Notes under the pieces: model-generated
The model's database searches: none
The model's input: the letters and a program-made list of their open reading frames with translations, nothing else
Told to the model about the DNA's origin: nothing
From: Phyllobacterium phragmitis
Lineage (GTDB): Bacteria; Pseudomonadota; Alphaproteobacteria; Rhizobiales; Rhizobiaceae
Direction of reading: 5' to 3'
NCBI RefSeq assembly: GCF_002980495.1
Contig: NZ_PVBR01000008.1
Span: forward strand, 1 to 64,000
Length of the DNA stretch: 64,000 nucleotides
Part shown: piece by piece, positions 46,987-55,876 of the stretch
How the letters are laid out: every line of letters begins with the position of its first letter
Numbering within the stretch: the first letter of the stretch is position 1
Program-made: the position numbers and the translations under genes

Positions 46987-49900
46987 ATGGCGATCTATCA
47001 TCTTCACGTCAAGGTCATTTCCCGCAAGAGCGGCCAGAGCGCGGTGGCGTCCGCCGCCTACCGCTCGGCCTCGCGTTTGCGCGACAACCGGCTGGACCGC
47101 GATCAGGATTTTACGGCCAAGCGCGGCGTCGTTCATTCCGAGGTGTTGCTGCCGGAGAACGCACCCGAGGTGTGGGAGGATCGCGAACGGCTTTGGAACG
47201 ATGTCGAAGCCTTCGAGGTCAGGAAGGATGCCCAGCTTGCCCGCGAGGTGGAATTCGCCATTCCGCGCGAGATGACGCAGGCACAAGGCATCGAACTTGC
47301 CCGCGACTTCGCACAGTCCGAATTTGTCGATCAGGGCATGATCGCCGACCTCAATGTGCATTGGGACATCGGCGAGGACGGCATGCCCAAACCCCATGCC
47401 CATGTCATGCTCACCATGCGCGAGGTGGATGAAGATGGCTTTGGCAAAAAGCAGCGGGACTGGAACCGTACGGAGATGGTGGAGCGCTGGCGGGAACGCT
47501 GGGCCGAGCTTGCCAATGAACGGCTGATGGAACTCGACATAGACGCGCGCATCGACCATCGCAGCCTTGAGGCGCAGGGCATCGCGCTGGAGCCGCAAAC
47601 ACAGATCGGCGCCCCCGCGCAGCGCATCGAGGTCGAAGGGATCGAAGCCGCCGACCGGGCTGAATTGCACCGCGAGATCGCGCGCAACAATGGCGAACGC
47701 ATCATCGCTAATCCTTCCCTCGCACTGGACGCGATCACACATCAGCAATCGACCTTCACGCGCCGCGACATGGCGATGTTCGCGCATCGGCACAGCGACG
47801 GCATCGACCAGTTCAACGAGGTCATGGGCGCGATGCGCGGTTCGCCCGATCTGGTCGAACTTGGTCAGGATTCTCGCGGTGTAGATCGCTTCACGACGCG
47901 CGAGATGATCGAGGCCGAACAGCGCCTGCACCGCGCCGTCGAACTTATGGCTGAGAAGGAATTGCACGCGGTCAGTGACAGGGACAGAGAGGCAGCGCTT
48001 GCGCGCGCCGAAGAACGCGGGCTGATCCTGTCCGGTGAGCAGGCCGATGCGCTGGCGCATGTCACGGACGTGCGCGATCTCGGCATCGTGGTCGGCTATG
48101 CCGGAACAGGAAAGAGCGCCATGCTCGGCGTTGCACGCGAGGCTTGGGAGGCGGCAGGCTACGAGGTCAGGGGCGTCGCCCTTTCCGGCATCGCGGCGGA
48201 AAATCTCGAAAGCGGATCGGGCATTGCATCCCGCACCATCGCCAGCATGGAACATGGCTGGAAGAACGGCCACGACCAGCTCACCTCACGCGATGTGCTT
48301 GTCATCGACGAGGCGGGCATGGTCGGCACGCGCCAGTTGGAGCGCGTGCTGTCCCATGCCGCAGACGTTGGGGCAAAAGTGGTGCTGGTCGGCGATCCGC
48401 AACAGTTGCAATCCATCGAAGCGGGCGCAGCATTCCGCTCGATCCACGAGCGCCATGGTGGCGTCGAAATCGATACCGTACGCCGCCAGCGCGAGGACTG
48501 GCAACGCGATGCCACGCGCGATCTGGCGACGGGCAGAACGCGAGACGCCATTCATGCCTATGACCGTCACGATATGGTGCATGCAGCGCAAAGCCGCGAA
48601 CAGGCGCGTGACGATCTGATCGAGCGTTGGCACCGCGACCGGCAGACATCACCGGATGCCAGCCGCATCATCCTCACCCATACCAATGCCGAGGTGCGGG
48701 AACTCAACGAAGGCGCGCGGGAACGGATGCGGGACGCGGGCGATCTGGGCGAGGACGTGCGCGTCACGGTCGAGCGCGGCGAACGCAGTTTTGCCAGCGG
48801 AGACCGTGTCATGTTCCTGCAAAACGAACGTGGTCTTGGCGTCAAGAACGGTACGCTCGGTACAATCGAAGAAGTCAGTACCCAGAGCGTGACGGTGCGC
48901 GCCGACGACGGGCGCAACGTCTCGTTCGACCTCAAGGACTACGACCGCATCGACCACGGCTATGCTGCGACCATCCACAAGGCGCAGGGCATGACGGTGG
49001 ACCGCACCCATGTGCTGGCGACACCGGGATTGGATGCACACGGCAGCTATGTCGCCCTGTCGCGTCACCGCGACGGCATGGACCTGCATTACGGCCGCGA
49101 CGACTTCGCCAGTCAGGATAGGCTGGTGAACACGCTGTCACGCGACCGGGCGAAGGACATGGCCACCGATTACGAGCAGCAGCTTGACCCGGCGCAGGAG
49201 TATGCCGAGCGGCGCGGCATCACCTTCCGTGCCCGCGTGGCCGAGATCATGCGCAAGCTCGTGCCGGAGAATGTCCGCGACAGGATCGAGGACATCATCG
49301 ATAGCTTGCGTTCCCCGGGCGACGGTGTGCCTGGATCAGATGCTGTGAAGCAGCCGGAAAGGGAGGTCGCCGGGAAGGACGCGGACCGCGAAGCCGCAGC
49401 ACGCGTGCCGAAAGCGGAGATAGACCCGGAACAGGCAACACGCCGCGCCCGTGGACAGGCGTTCGTCCGTCATGCCCGAGCCGTGGACGCAATCTTCAAG
49501 GCGCAGGCGCACGATATCGCCGCAACGCCCGAGCAGATTGAGGAACTGCAAGAGGCCCGCACGGCATTCAACGATTTACGGCCCCACGGCTCTCACGATG
49601 CTGAAGCCGTCTACAAGAGGAATCCCGAATTTGCGACGGAGGTCGCTTCGGGCGATCCCGACCGAGCCTTGCCAGCAAGACGTGCCCTGCAACTGGAAAC
49701 CGACCTGCGCAAGAACCCCGACCTGCGCGCCGACCACTTCGTGGAGCGGTTTCAGGAGCTTAAGCAGACCGGTGAGCGCCAATATGCGGCGGGCGATTAT
49801 TCCGGCTACAAATCCATCCGGGCCGAGATGGGCAACATGGCAAAAAGCCTTGAACGCGATCCGCAGCTTGAATCCATCCTTGAAGGCCGCAAACGCGATC

Positions 49901-49995
49901 TAGGCATCTCGTTCGAATCAGGCATGGGCATCAGCCGTGACCTCGCCCTTAGTCACGGTCTCGGCAGGGGGCGAGGGCGAGATCTCGGCTTGTAA
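46987..49995 (+). CDS. traA: Ti-type conjugative relaxase/helicase TraA
   Basis: A 1002-aa MobA/MobL (MOBQ) relaxase fused to a RecD-like helicase. The N-terminal relaxase has SGQSAVASAAYRSASRLRDN and the metal-binding PKPHAHVMLTMR (about residues 134-145). The helicase has Walker A GYAGTGKSAML (about 370), Walker B LVIDEAGMVG (about 437), VLVGDPQQLQSIEAGAAF and HGYAATIHKAQGMTVDRTHV. It nicks oriT, stays covalently bound and unwinds the strand for transfer. No coupling protein or T4SS gene is in element 2, so a helper element is needed. Slightly shorter than pTi TraA (about 1100 aa). Confidence 0.93.
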   Translation: MAIYHLHVKVISRKSGQSAVASAAYRSASRLRDNRLDRDQDFTAKRGVVHSEVLLPENAPEVWEDRERLWNDVEAFEVRKDAQLAREVEFAIPREMTQAQGIELARDFAQSEFVDQGMIADLNVHWDIGEDGMPKPHAHVMLTMREVDEDGFGKKQRDWNRTEMVERWRERWAELANERLMELDIDARIDHRSLEAQGIALEPQTQIGAPAQRIEVEGIEAADRAELHREIARNNGERIIANPSLALDAITHQQSTFTRRDMAMFAHRHSDGIDQFNEVMGAMRGSPDLVELGQDSRGVDRFTTREMIEAEQRLHRAVELMAEKELHAVSDRDREAALARAEERGLILSGEQADALAHVTDVRDLGIVVGYAGTGKSAMLGVAREAWEAAGYEVRGVALSGIAAENLESGSGIASRTIASMEHGWKNGHDQLTSRDVLVIDEAGMVGTRQLERVLSHAADVGAKVVLVGDPQQLQSIEAGAAFRSIHERHGGVEIDTVRRQREDWQRDATRDLATGRTRDAIHAYDRHDMVHAAQSREQARDDLIERWHRDRQTSPDASRIILTHTNAEVRELNEGARERMRDAGDLGEDVRVTVERGERSFASGDRVMFLQNERGLGVKNGTLGTIEEVSTQSVTVRADDGRNVSFDLKDYDRIDHGYAATIHKAQGMTVDRTHVLATPGLDAHGSYVALSRHRDGMDLHYGRDDFASQDRLVNTLSRDRAKDMATDYEQQLDPAQEYAERRGITFRARVAEIMRKLVPENVRDRIEDIIDSLRSPGDGVPGSDAVKQPEREVAGKDADREAAARVPKAEIDPEQATRRARGQAFVRHARAVDAIFKAQAHDIAATPEQIEELQEARTAFNDLRPHGSHDAEAVYKRNPEFATEVASGDPDRALPARRALQLETDLRKNPDLRADHFVERFQELKQTGERQYAAGDYSGYKSIRAEMGNMAKSLERDPQLESILEGRKRDLGISFESGMGISRDLALSHGLGRGRGRDLGL

Positions 49996-50125
49996 GGTTT
50001 TCCTTTTTACCGCCGATTGTACGCCGCAGCCCTACGCCGGCTAAATATTTCTTGCACAACGACAAATCCGTGCCCTGACTGGTCTCAGAAGCCGTCAGGA
50101 ACAATCAGTAGGAGGCGTCGTCACC

Positions 50126-50341
50126 ATGCCCGCATCAGATCGTATCATCCGTCTCAAAACCGTCCTTGCCCGCACCGGCCTGTCCCGGTCCACCATCTAT
50201 CGCAAGATCGCTGAAGGCACATTCCCGACCCAACTCAAGATCAGCGTCAACGGAGCGGGATGGCGGGAATCCGAGATCAATCGCTGGATCGCTAACCCTG
50301 TCGCATGGCGACCAGAGGGAGAGCGCAGCGATGGCCGGTGA
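50126..50341 (+). CDS. AlpA family DNA-binding protein
   Basis: A 71-aa HTH: RIIRLKTVLARTGLSRSTIY, RKIAEGTFPTQLKISVNGAG, WRESEINRWI, the complete AlpA pattern. It may activate the recombinase gene or act as an excisionase of element 2. A GTAGGAGG site precedes its start. Its stop overlaps the next small gene by 11 bases. Confidence 0.88.
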   Translation: MPASDRIIRLKTVLARTGLSRSTIYRKIAEGTFPTQLKISVNGAGWRESEINRWIANPVAWRPEGERSDGR

Positions 50342-50570
50342 CGAAAAGCACAATGGCAGAGAGAGCCCGACGAATGACAACCGTCCACCCGATGGGCAGG
50401 AGAGCGGGGAGAAGGCCGTGGCTTCCGAGCGGCTTGATGCGGTTGTGCTGTCCATTGCCCGGTTGATCGGCAGGCAGATGGCACGGGAGGACTTCGCCGC
50501 TCTTACTGCCGCCAACGATAATCGGGCCGGAAGCGCAGACCACTCAGAAAGCGCCGAGGATGATGAATGA
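50331..50570 (+). CDS. Small hypothetical protein, 79 aa
   Basis: Unknown acidic protein with a polar, disordered N-terminal half and a predicted helix (ERLDAVVLSIARLIGRQMAR) followed by EDFAALTAANDN. Similar small proteins occur after AlpA genes in Rhizobiales elements, but no function is known. It overlaps the AlpA gene, which supports it being translated. Confidence 0.55.
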   Translation: MAGDEKHNGRESPTNDNRPPDGQESGEKAVASERLDAVVLSIARLIGRQMAREDFAALTAANDNRAGSADHSESAEDDE

Positions 50571-50593
50571 GGGGAACCATTACCCAAAATATT

Positions 50594-50611
50594 GACATCT
50601 TATGGGATGTC
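50594..50611. promoter_or_regulatory. Operator-like inverted repeat in TA promoter
   Basis: GACATC-TTATGG-GATGTC (50594-50611) is a perfect 6-bp inverted repeat. It overlaps a TTGACA box (50592-50597) and precedes TATAAA (50612-50617), 10 bp before the PIN gene start. Autoregulation by the RHH antitoxin is plausible. Confidence 0.5.
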
Positions 50612-50626
50612 TATAAATTGTCTCCC

Positions 50627-51046
50627 ATGAGACTGGTTCTAGATACCAATGTGATCGTGGCAGGGTTCCGCAGTCGCAATGGCGCCAGCAACTTGCTTCT
50701 GCGTTTCGCGGATCGTGGCGTGGTGACGCCGCTTTGTTCGACAGCGTTGTTTCTGGAATATGAAGCCGTGTTGAGCCGACCGGAAACTCGGCACGCGACA
50801 GGGCATGGTCTTGACGATGTAGCCTTGGTGATGAGCGCGCTTGCCGCCATTGCCGAGGGCGTTGATATTTCGTTTCGGACGCGGCCAATGCTGTCTGATG
50901 TCGCCGACGAAATGGTGCTGGAAGCTGCCTTGAACGGGCAGGCCGAGGCCATCGTCACGCATAACGTGAAGGATTTCCGTCCGGCGCTCAGGCTGGGCGT
51001 GACCGTGGTTACACCGGGAGAGATCGTCAGGAGATTGAACACATGA
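50627..51046 (+). CDS. PIN-domain ribonuclease toxin
   Basis: A 139-aa PIN protein: MRLVLDTNVIVAGFRSRNGA holds the first acidic residue (Asp6), EYEAVLSRPE the next Glu, MLSDVADEMVLEAALNGQAE and AIVTHNVKDFRPA hold the C-terminal acidic residues. PIN toxins cleave RNA. The ATG at 50627 is the family start; the frame upstream holds the promoter. It overlaps the RHH gene (ATGA, 51043-51046). Toxin-first order is less common but known. Confidence 0.87.
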   Translation: MRLVLDTNVIVAGFRSRNGASNLLLRFADRGVVTPLCSTALFLEYEAVLSRPETRHATGHGLDDVALVMSALAAIAEGVDISFRTRPMLSDVADEMVLEAALNGQAEAIVTHNVKDFRPALRLGVTVVTPGEIVRRLNT

Positions 51047-51297
51047 CACAGACCCAACGCTACAAATACCCGCTGCAACTGCCGCAGTCGCTCAAGGAGA
51101 CGGCGGCGCGTCTGGCGCAGGAGGACGGCGTGTCGCTCAACCAGTGGATCGTCTCGGCGGTCGCGCAGAAGATCGGGGCCGTGGAGACGGCCAGCGAATT
51201 CCTGAAAGCGCGCGCAGGCACGACGAAACGCGGCGCTCTGACAGGCTTGCTGGACAAAGCACCGGATGCGCCGCCGCTGCCGGAAGACAGTATGTGA
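51043..51297 (+). CDS. RHH antitoxin (HicB-like C-terminal type)
   Basis: An 84-aa protein: KYPLQLPQSLKETAARLAQE and DGVSLNQWIVSAVAQKIGAV form a ribbon-helix-helix like those of HicB C-terminal/Arc-type antitoxins. It partners the overlapping PIN toxin and probably binds the inverted repeat before the operon. The tail is Pro-rich, consistent with toxin binding. Confidence 0.83.
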   Translation: MTQTQRYKYPLQLPQSLKETAARLAQEDGVSLNQWIVSAVAQKIGAVETASEFLKARAGTTKRGALTGLLDKAPDAPPLPEDSM

Positions 51298-51548
51298 CGC
51301 AATGAAGTGCCGGAATGCGTCTGCGGTGAAAGCCTTTTTGCCTGCTGGCAGTGGGCCGGAACGAAACCGCCCCCTCAAGGCCAGGCCGCGTTCCGCGGTG
51401 GCGCGTGCCGCGCCAGCCTTGACCGGTCGGCTCCGTCCCGGCGGGGGCTTGTGAGGCAGGAAAGGCGAGGCGTGCGCTGGCGAGCAGCGCCAGCCGCAAC
51501 GAGACCGCCCAGACGCAGAGCATTGTTCGAATGAAGGAGAAGCAGACC

Positions 51549-53831
51549 ATGACCCGTGCAGCCCTTTATGCCCGCTATTCCTCCGATAACCAGCGGGAAG
51601 CATCGATTGAAGACCAGTTCCGGCTTTGCGAAGAATATGCAGCGCGTGAACGCTGGCAGGTTATGGGCAGCTACCAGGATGCAGCCATATCGGGGTCGAG
51701 CACCATTCTCCGCACCGGCATCCAGCAGCTTGTGCGGGACGCGCAGCGCGGCGAGTTCAATATCCTTCTGGCCGAAGCGCTGGACCGTATCAGCCGCGAT
51801 CAGGCGGACGTTGCCACGCTCTACAAGCACTTGAAGTTCGCAGGCGTCAGCATCGTGACGCTGGCCGAGGGCGAAATCTCCGAGCTTCATGTCGGCCTGA
51901 AAGGCACGATGAACGCGCTGTTCCTGAAAGACCTTGCCATGAAGACCCATCGCGGCCTTCGGGGCAGGGTGGAGAAGGGCAAGGCGGGTGGTGGCTTGTG
52001 CTACGGCTACAAGGTCGTGAAGAAGTTCGATGCCAACGACGAGCCGATCCGGGGGGATCGGGAAGCCATTCCCGAGGAAGCGAACGTAATCCGCCGCATT
52101 TTCCGCGAATTCGCTTCCGGCAAAAGCCCGAAGGCGATTGCCGTTGACCTCAACCGGGAGGGCGTTCCCGGCCCGCTTGGCCGTGCATGGGGCGACACCA
52201 GCATCCGGGGCCATGCCAGCCGGGGAACCGGGATCGTCAACAACGAGCTTTATGCTGGCGTGCTTGTGTGGAACCGCCTGCGGTTTATCAAGGACCCGTC
52301 CACCGGCAAGCGCGTGTCGCGGATCAACCCGGAAAGCCAATGGATCAGGAGGGAGGTTCCGCATCTGCGCATCGTGGACGATGAATTGTGGAACGCCGTC
52401 CGCGCCCGTCAGAAGCAGATATCGGAAATCTTCGGGCCGAACCTGGCCAATACGCTTGAAGGCCGGATGAAGCGCGTGCATCTGGCGAACCGCCCGGTTC
52501 ATCTTCTTTCCGGCCTTCTGACCTGCGGTTGCTGCGGGGGCAAGATCGGCATCATCACGCCGAACCGTTATGCCTGCCTCAACCATCATCGGCGCGGCAC
52601 CTGCGACAATGGCCGGTCCATCACCCGCGACAAGATCGAGGCGCGCGTACTGACCGGCCTGAAAGAGCGACTTGTGTCCTCGGAAGCGGTTACCGAGGCC
52701 GTCAAAGCCTATGCGGAAGAAATGAACCGGCTGAACCGCGACCGGCGTGCGCAGACTACCACGGACCAGAAGGCGCTCGCCAAGATCGAAAAGGCCATCG
52801 CAGGCATTATCGCGGCTATCGAGGACGGCATGTATCAGCCGAGCATGAAAGCGCGCATGGATGAGCTTGAGCGGCAGAAGGCCGAGATTGTCGCCCGCAT
52901 GGCCGAAGCGCCCGCCGATGTGCCGGACATTCATCCGAATGTCGCCAATCTCTACCGCCTACGTGTGGAACGCTTGACCGAAGCCCTCAATGACCCGGAC
53001 GGCGGCAAGCAGGCAGCGGAAGCCCTTCGTTCCCTTATCGGTGAAATCATCCTCACGCCTGGAGCCAAGCGCGGTGAGGTTCACGCCACCTTACGCGGCG
53101 AGTTGTTCGGCATCCTCGACTTTGCCAAGGCGGAAGAAACCGGCAGGCCAGCCGGATTTATGCCAGCAGTCGAAGCCTGCCCCCGCAACCAACGATTCCT
53201 GCGATATGACAGAAGGCGATCCAACCGGGTCGCCTTTTTCGTTTGTACCGGTTCGACGGGACCGGACTTGACGCTGCCCCTGAGCGGTCGACCCCGGAAG
53301 GAGGTCGTCGAGGACGCCGATCTCGGAAAGAGCCTCAGGGTCTTTCTTGTTCGCAGCAAAGCGCAAGATGGCCGCCAGATCGCCCCGCAGAACAATTTGA
53401 AGCTCGTTGCCTTCAGGAACCAGATCAATCCGGTCGACGAGGGAACGGAAGGTCTGCGCCGCCAGGGCCGTGGTCTCTTCGTTCTGAAGGTCGCCGTACA
53501 GCGCAGAGATGCGCTGATGGTAGATCTCGGCCATGTTCGGGTGCAGCAGAGGCGGCGGCTCATCGACGTTCGCCAACATCTCCGTCAGTTCCGCCTTGCG
53601 GGCCTCCAGCTTCTCCATCCGTTCCTTCAACTGCAAGGGTGGGACACCGGAAAGGATCGCGTCAATGGCCTTGTCCAAGTCACGCACGGTCTTTTCCAAT
53701 TCTCGCTGGGCGGCATCCATATCTGTGCGGCGCTCGATCCGCCGGCGGTTCACCTCACGGGTGAACTCGGCGCAGAATTCCTTGAACAGCCCGGGCTCCA
53801 TCAGATGCGTATGGAGGCCCTGGAGGACTGA
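51549..53831 (+). CDS. Large serine recombinase of element 2
   Basis: Serine integrase/resolvase: ALYARYSSDNQREASIEDQF with the nucleophilic Ser at residue 11 or 12, LDRISRDQADVATLYKHL, the recombinase domain (GYKVVKKFDANDEPIRGDRE, IVNNELYAGVLVWNRLRF) and zinc beta-ribbon LLTCGCCGGKIG...CLNHHRRGTC. A coiled coil follows. Native sequence ends near LFGILDFAKAEE (about 53140). The remaining about 230 residues come from the tRNA-like fragment and antisense of the second recombinase, so the functional protein may be read-through. Start at 51549 after AAGGAGA. It probably integrates element 2 at the tRNA-Met end. Confidence 0.87.
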   Translation: MTRAALYARYSSDNQREASIEDQFRLCEEYAARERWQVMGSYQDAAISGSSTILRTGIQQLVRDAQRGEFNILLAEALDRISRDQADVATLYKHLKFAGVSIVTLAEGEISELHVGLKGTMNALFLKDLAMKTHRGLRGRVEKGKAGGGLCYGYKVVKKFDANDEPIRGDREAIPEEANVIRRIFREFASGKSPKAIAVDLNREGVPGPLGRAWGDTSIRGHASRGTGIVNNELYAGVLVWNRLRFIKDPSTGKRVSRINPESQWIRREVPHLRIVDDELWNAVRARQKQISEIFGPNLANTLEGRMKRVHLANRPVHLLSGLLTCGCCGGKIGIITPNRYACLNHHRRGTCDNGRSITRDKIEARVLTGLKERLVSSEAVTEAVKAYAEEMNRLNRDRRAQTTTDQKALAKIEKAIAGIIAAIEDGMYQPSMKARMDELERQKAEIVARMAEAPADVPDIHPNVANLYRLRVERLTEALNDPDGGKQAAEALRSLIGEIILTPGAKRGEVHATLRGELFGILDFAKAEETGRPAGFMPAVEACPRNQRFLRYDRRRSNRVAFFVCTGSTGPDLTLPLSGRPRKEVVEDADLGKSLRVFLVRSKAQDGRQIAPQNNLKLVAFRNQINPVDEGTEGLRRQGRGLFVLKVAVQRRDALMVDLGHVRVQQRRRLIDVRQHLRQFRLAGLQLLHPFLQLQGWDTGKDRVNGLVQVTHGLFQFSLGGIHICAALDPPAVHLTGELGAEFLEQPGLHQMRMEALED

Positions 53832-54902
53832 CTTCTCGAGCGCGTCGCGACGGATGTTCAGCCGATTGTTGCAGATGCCCTTGTTGCGGGCGCCGAAGCA
53901 GCCGAGCAGATCCTTGGAGATCATGGTGTAGCCGCTGCCGCAGCAACCGCATTTGACCATGCCGGTGAACAGGTGCTTCGGCCGCCGTCGTGCGTTCAGC
54001 ATGTTCTCGCCGGGCTCGGACTGAGGCTCACAGGCGAGTACCTTCTGGCGTGCCTTCGCCGCGTCCCACACGGCCTGTTCGACGATGCGAAGTTCCGGAA
54101 CGTCCTGAATGACCCATTCGCTCTCCGGGTTGAGGCGCGAAACGCGCTTGCCTGTGTCCGGGTCCTTCAGATAGCGCAGCCGATTCCAGACCAGCTTGCC
54201 GACATAGAGTTCGTTGTTGAGAATGCCGACGCCGCGCTTCGGATTGCCATGAATGGTGGTTGGTCCCCATGCCTTGCCCTGCGGACCGGCAACGCCCTCA
54301 CGGTTGAGCGTCATGGCGATCGTGCGTGAGGACTTGCCGGCGAGGTAGTCGGCAAAGATGCGGCGCACGACAACAGCTTCCGCTTCATTGATGGTTCGAT
54401 CGCCGCGGATCGCCTCGCCATTGACGTCGAACTGTTTGACGACATCATAGCCGAAACACAGTCCGCCCCCGGACTTGCCTTCCTCGACGCGGCCGCGCAG
54501 GCCACGGCGCGTCTTGTCGGCCAGGTCCTTCAGATAGAGCGCGCCCATCGTCCCCTTGAGGCCGATATGCAATTCGCTGACTTCGCCTTCCGACATTGTG
54601 ACGATGGTGACGCCGGCGAAGCGCATGCGCTTGTAAAAACCAGCGATGTCCTCCTGATCGCGCGACAGTCGGTCTAGCGATTCCGTCAGGATGACGTCAA
54701 ACCGGCGCTTGAACCCATCAGCGATCAGCTTCTGGATGCCGGGCCGGATCAGGGATGCGCCTGAGATGGCACGGTCTATATAGCTGTCAACGACCTGCCA
54801 GCCTTCGCGCTCGGCACGAGCGCGGCAAATGCGAAGTTGGTCTTCGATGGAAGCGTCGCGCTGATTGTCGGAGGAGTAACGGGCGTAGAGCGCAACCTTC
54901 AT
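53091..54902 (-). CDS. Large serine recombinase of element 3
   Basis: A 603-aa serine recombinase: ALYARYSSDNQRDASIEDQL (Ser10/11), LDRLSRDQEDIAGFYKRM, LCFGYDVVKQFDVNGEAIRG and GILNNELYVGKLVWNRLRYL. The zinc ribbon MVKCGCCGSGYTM...CNNRLNIRRD is followed by a coiled coil. The C terminus reads SQESLVAGAGFDCWHK, the peptide produced when such genes run into the complement of an initiator tRNA end. It differs clearly from the convergent recombinase and belongs to the element on the right. The last about 30 codons are antisense to the other recombinase. Confidence 0.88.
   Translation of the reverse strand: MKVALYARYSSDNQRDASIEDQLRICRARAEREGWQVVDSYIDRAISGASLIRPGIQKLIADGFKRRFDVILTESLDRLSRDQEDIAGFYKRMRFAGVTIVTMSEGEVSELHIGLKGTMGALYLKDLADKTRRGLRGRVEEGKSGGGLCFGYDVVKQFDVNGEAIRGDRTINEAEAVVVRRIFADYLAGKSSRTIAMTLNREGVAGPQGKAWGPTTIHGNPKRGVGILNNELYVGKLVWNRLRYLKDPDTGKRVSRLNPESEWVIQDVPELRIVEQAVWDAAKARQKVLACEPQSEPGENMLNARRRPKHLFTGMVKCGCCGSGYTMISKDLLGCFGARNKGICNNRLNIRRDALEKSVLQGLHTHLMEPGLFKEFCAEFTREVNRRRIERRTDMDAAQRELEKTVRDLDKAIDAILSGVPPLQLKERMEKLEARKAELTEMLANVDEPPPLLHPNMAEIYHQRISALYGDLQNEETTALAAQTFRSLVDRIDLVPEGNELQIVLRGDLAAILRFAANKKDPEALSEIGVLDDLLPGSTAQGQRQVRSRRTGTNEKGDPVGSPSVISQESLVAGAGFDCWHKSGWPAGFFRLGKVEDAEQLAA
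53176..53191 (+). other. Initiator tRNA-Met 3' fragment (att-like, middle)
   Basis: CCTGCCCCCGCAACCA matches the tRNA-fMet 3' end including CCA and repeats the left fragment (41798-41813) with one mismatch in the same orientation. It lies inside the overlap of the two convergent recombinase genes. It is read as the junction of elements 2 and 3. Confidence 0.65.
53214..53239 (+). terminator. Terminator-like hairpin after the tRNA fragment
   Basis: AGGCGA (53214-53219) pairs with TCGCCT (53230-53235), with further inner pairing, followed by TTTTT. This is how a real tRNA gene end would look, supporting a tRNA origin of the fragment. Confidence 0.6.
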
Positions 54903-54914
54903 GAAACGACCTCC

Positions 54915-55109
54915 CTATTCCGGAAGGCGGTCGCCGGCTTTGCGCTTCCCTTCAGCTTCGACGAATTCCTTTGCGGCCTGTCGCGCAAGCATACGGACGA
55001 ATTCGACGAGACGAGAGTCGGGCTTGGCCGGATCATAGGCCGGGGAGCGCAGGGATGGTTCGAGAACCACCCGTACCCTTTCGGTTGTTGTCCTTCTCGG
55101 CCTTGCCAC
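54915..55109 (-). CDS. Small protein preceding the serine recombinase
   Basis: A 64-aa protein: basic start (MARPRRTTTERVRVVLEPSL) and a helix LVEFVRMLARQAAKEFVEAE. Similar small proteins are often found just upstream of large serine recombinases in Rhizobiales elements; function unknown, possibly a recombination directionality factor or partner. It ends 12 bp before the recombinase start. The following 251 bp upstream hold no gene. Confidence 0.6.
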   Translation of the reverse strand: MARPRRTTTERVRVVLEPSLRSPAYDPAKPDSRLVEFVRMLARQAAKEFVEAEGKRKAGDRLPE

Positions 55110-55360
55110 AACGACGTCCTTGCCTTCGGGCGGACCATTCCGCTCCGGGCAAAGACTGGGCCGGAAGTCGGCGGATTTGAATGCGAAATCGCGGGCATGT
55201 CAGCGACCTTCAGCGTAGGGCGTCGTCCTCTGGTGTCTCGCCTCGTAGTCAAGCGTAGACTATGCGGCGGGAAAAGCGAATGCCGTCGTAAAAATACTGG
55301 AATTTCGCGGAGGCTCAGTCCATTCGTCGCCGATATCTCTGGAACAACTCGGATCATTAT

Positions 55361-55876
55361 TCAGTCCTCACCGAAGCCGTTGCGCTCCAAATCCTTGATC
55401 CTGACCATCATGCTGCGTCGACGATCGTAAGGCAGATCTTCAAAACCGAAACGTCGATAGAAGGCGCGCACTTCATCATCGAGTGGATGCGTGAGCACAC
55501 CGACGCAGCCGACCTCCTTCGCCACCCGGACGGAGGTCTTCAGAGCGTAGAACAGCAGCGACCGGGCAACGCCCGTCTTCTGAAAGCGACGATCAACCGC
55601 AAGCTGCCCAAGGAGAAAGATCGGGATGTTCTCCGGTCTGTTGCGCTGCGATGCCTTCGGCAAATACTCCCTTTCGATATGCCCCATGGCCAGTGTGACG
55701 TATCCGGCAATCTCGCCTGTCTGCGCATCGCAGATGACTGTGCTCCGGGAAACGCCGAGTTGCTGGTTGCGCCAAGCGTGCCGGCGGAACCATTCGTTCA
55801 TTGAATCCCGGCCACAATCGAAGGCCTGTCGATTGTCTTCCTCGATGAGCTGGCGCGGTGGACTCAGTCGCGCCAT
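55361..55876 (-). CDS. GNAT acetyltransferase toxin (TacT-like)
   Basis: A 171-aa GNAT protein: DCGRDSMNEWFRRHAWRNQQ, IAGYVTLAMGHIEREYLPK, IFLLGQLAVDRRFQKTGVAR (acetyl-CoA loop QKTGVA) and LDDEVRAFYRRFGFEDLP. TacT/AtaT-type toxins acetylate charged tRNAs and stop translation. It overlaps the DUF1778 antitoxin gene by 13 bases. The pair probably stabilises element 3. Confidence 0.87.
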   Translation of the reverse strand: MARLSPPRQLIEEDNRQAFDCGRDSMNEWFRRHAWRNQQLGVSRSTVICDAQTGEIAGYVTLAMGHIEREYLPKASQRNRPENIPIFLLGQLAVDRRFQKTGVARSLLFYALKTSVRVAKEVGCVGVLTHPLDDEVRAFYRRFGFEDLPYDRRRSMMVRIKDLERNGFGED

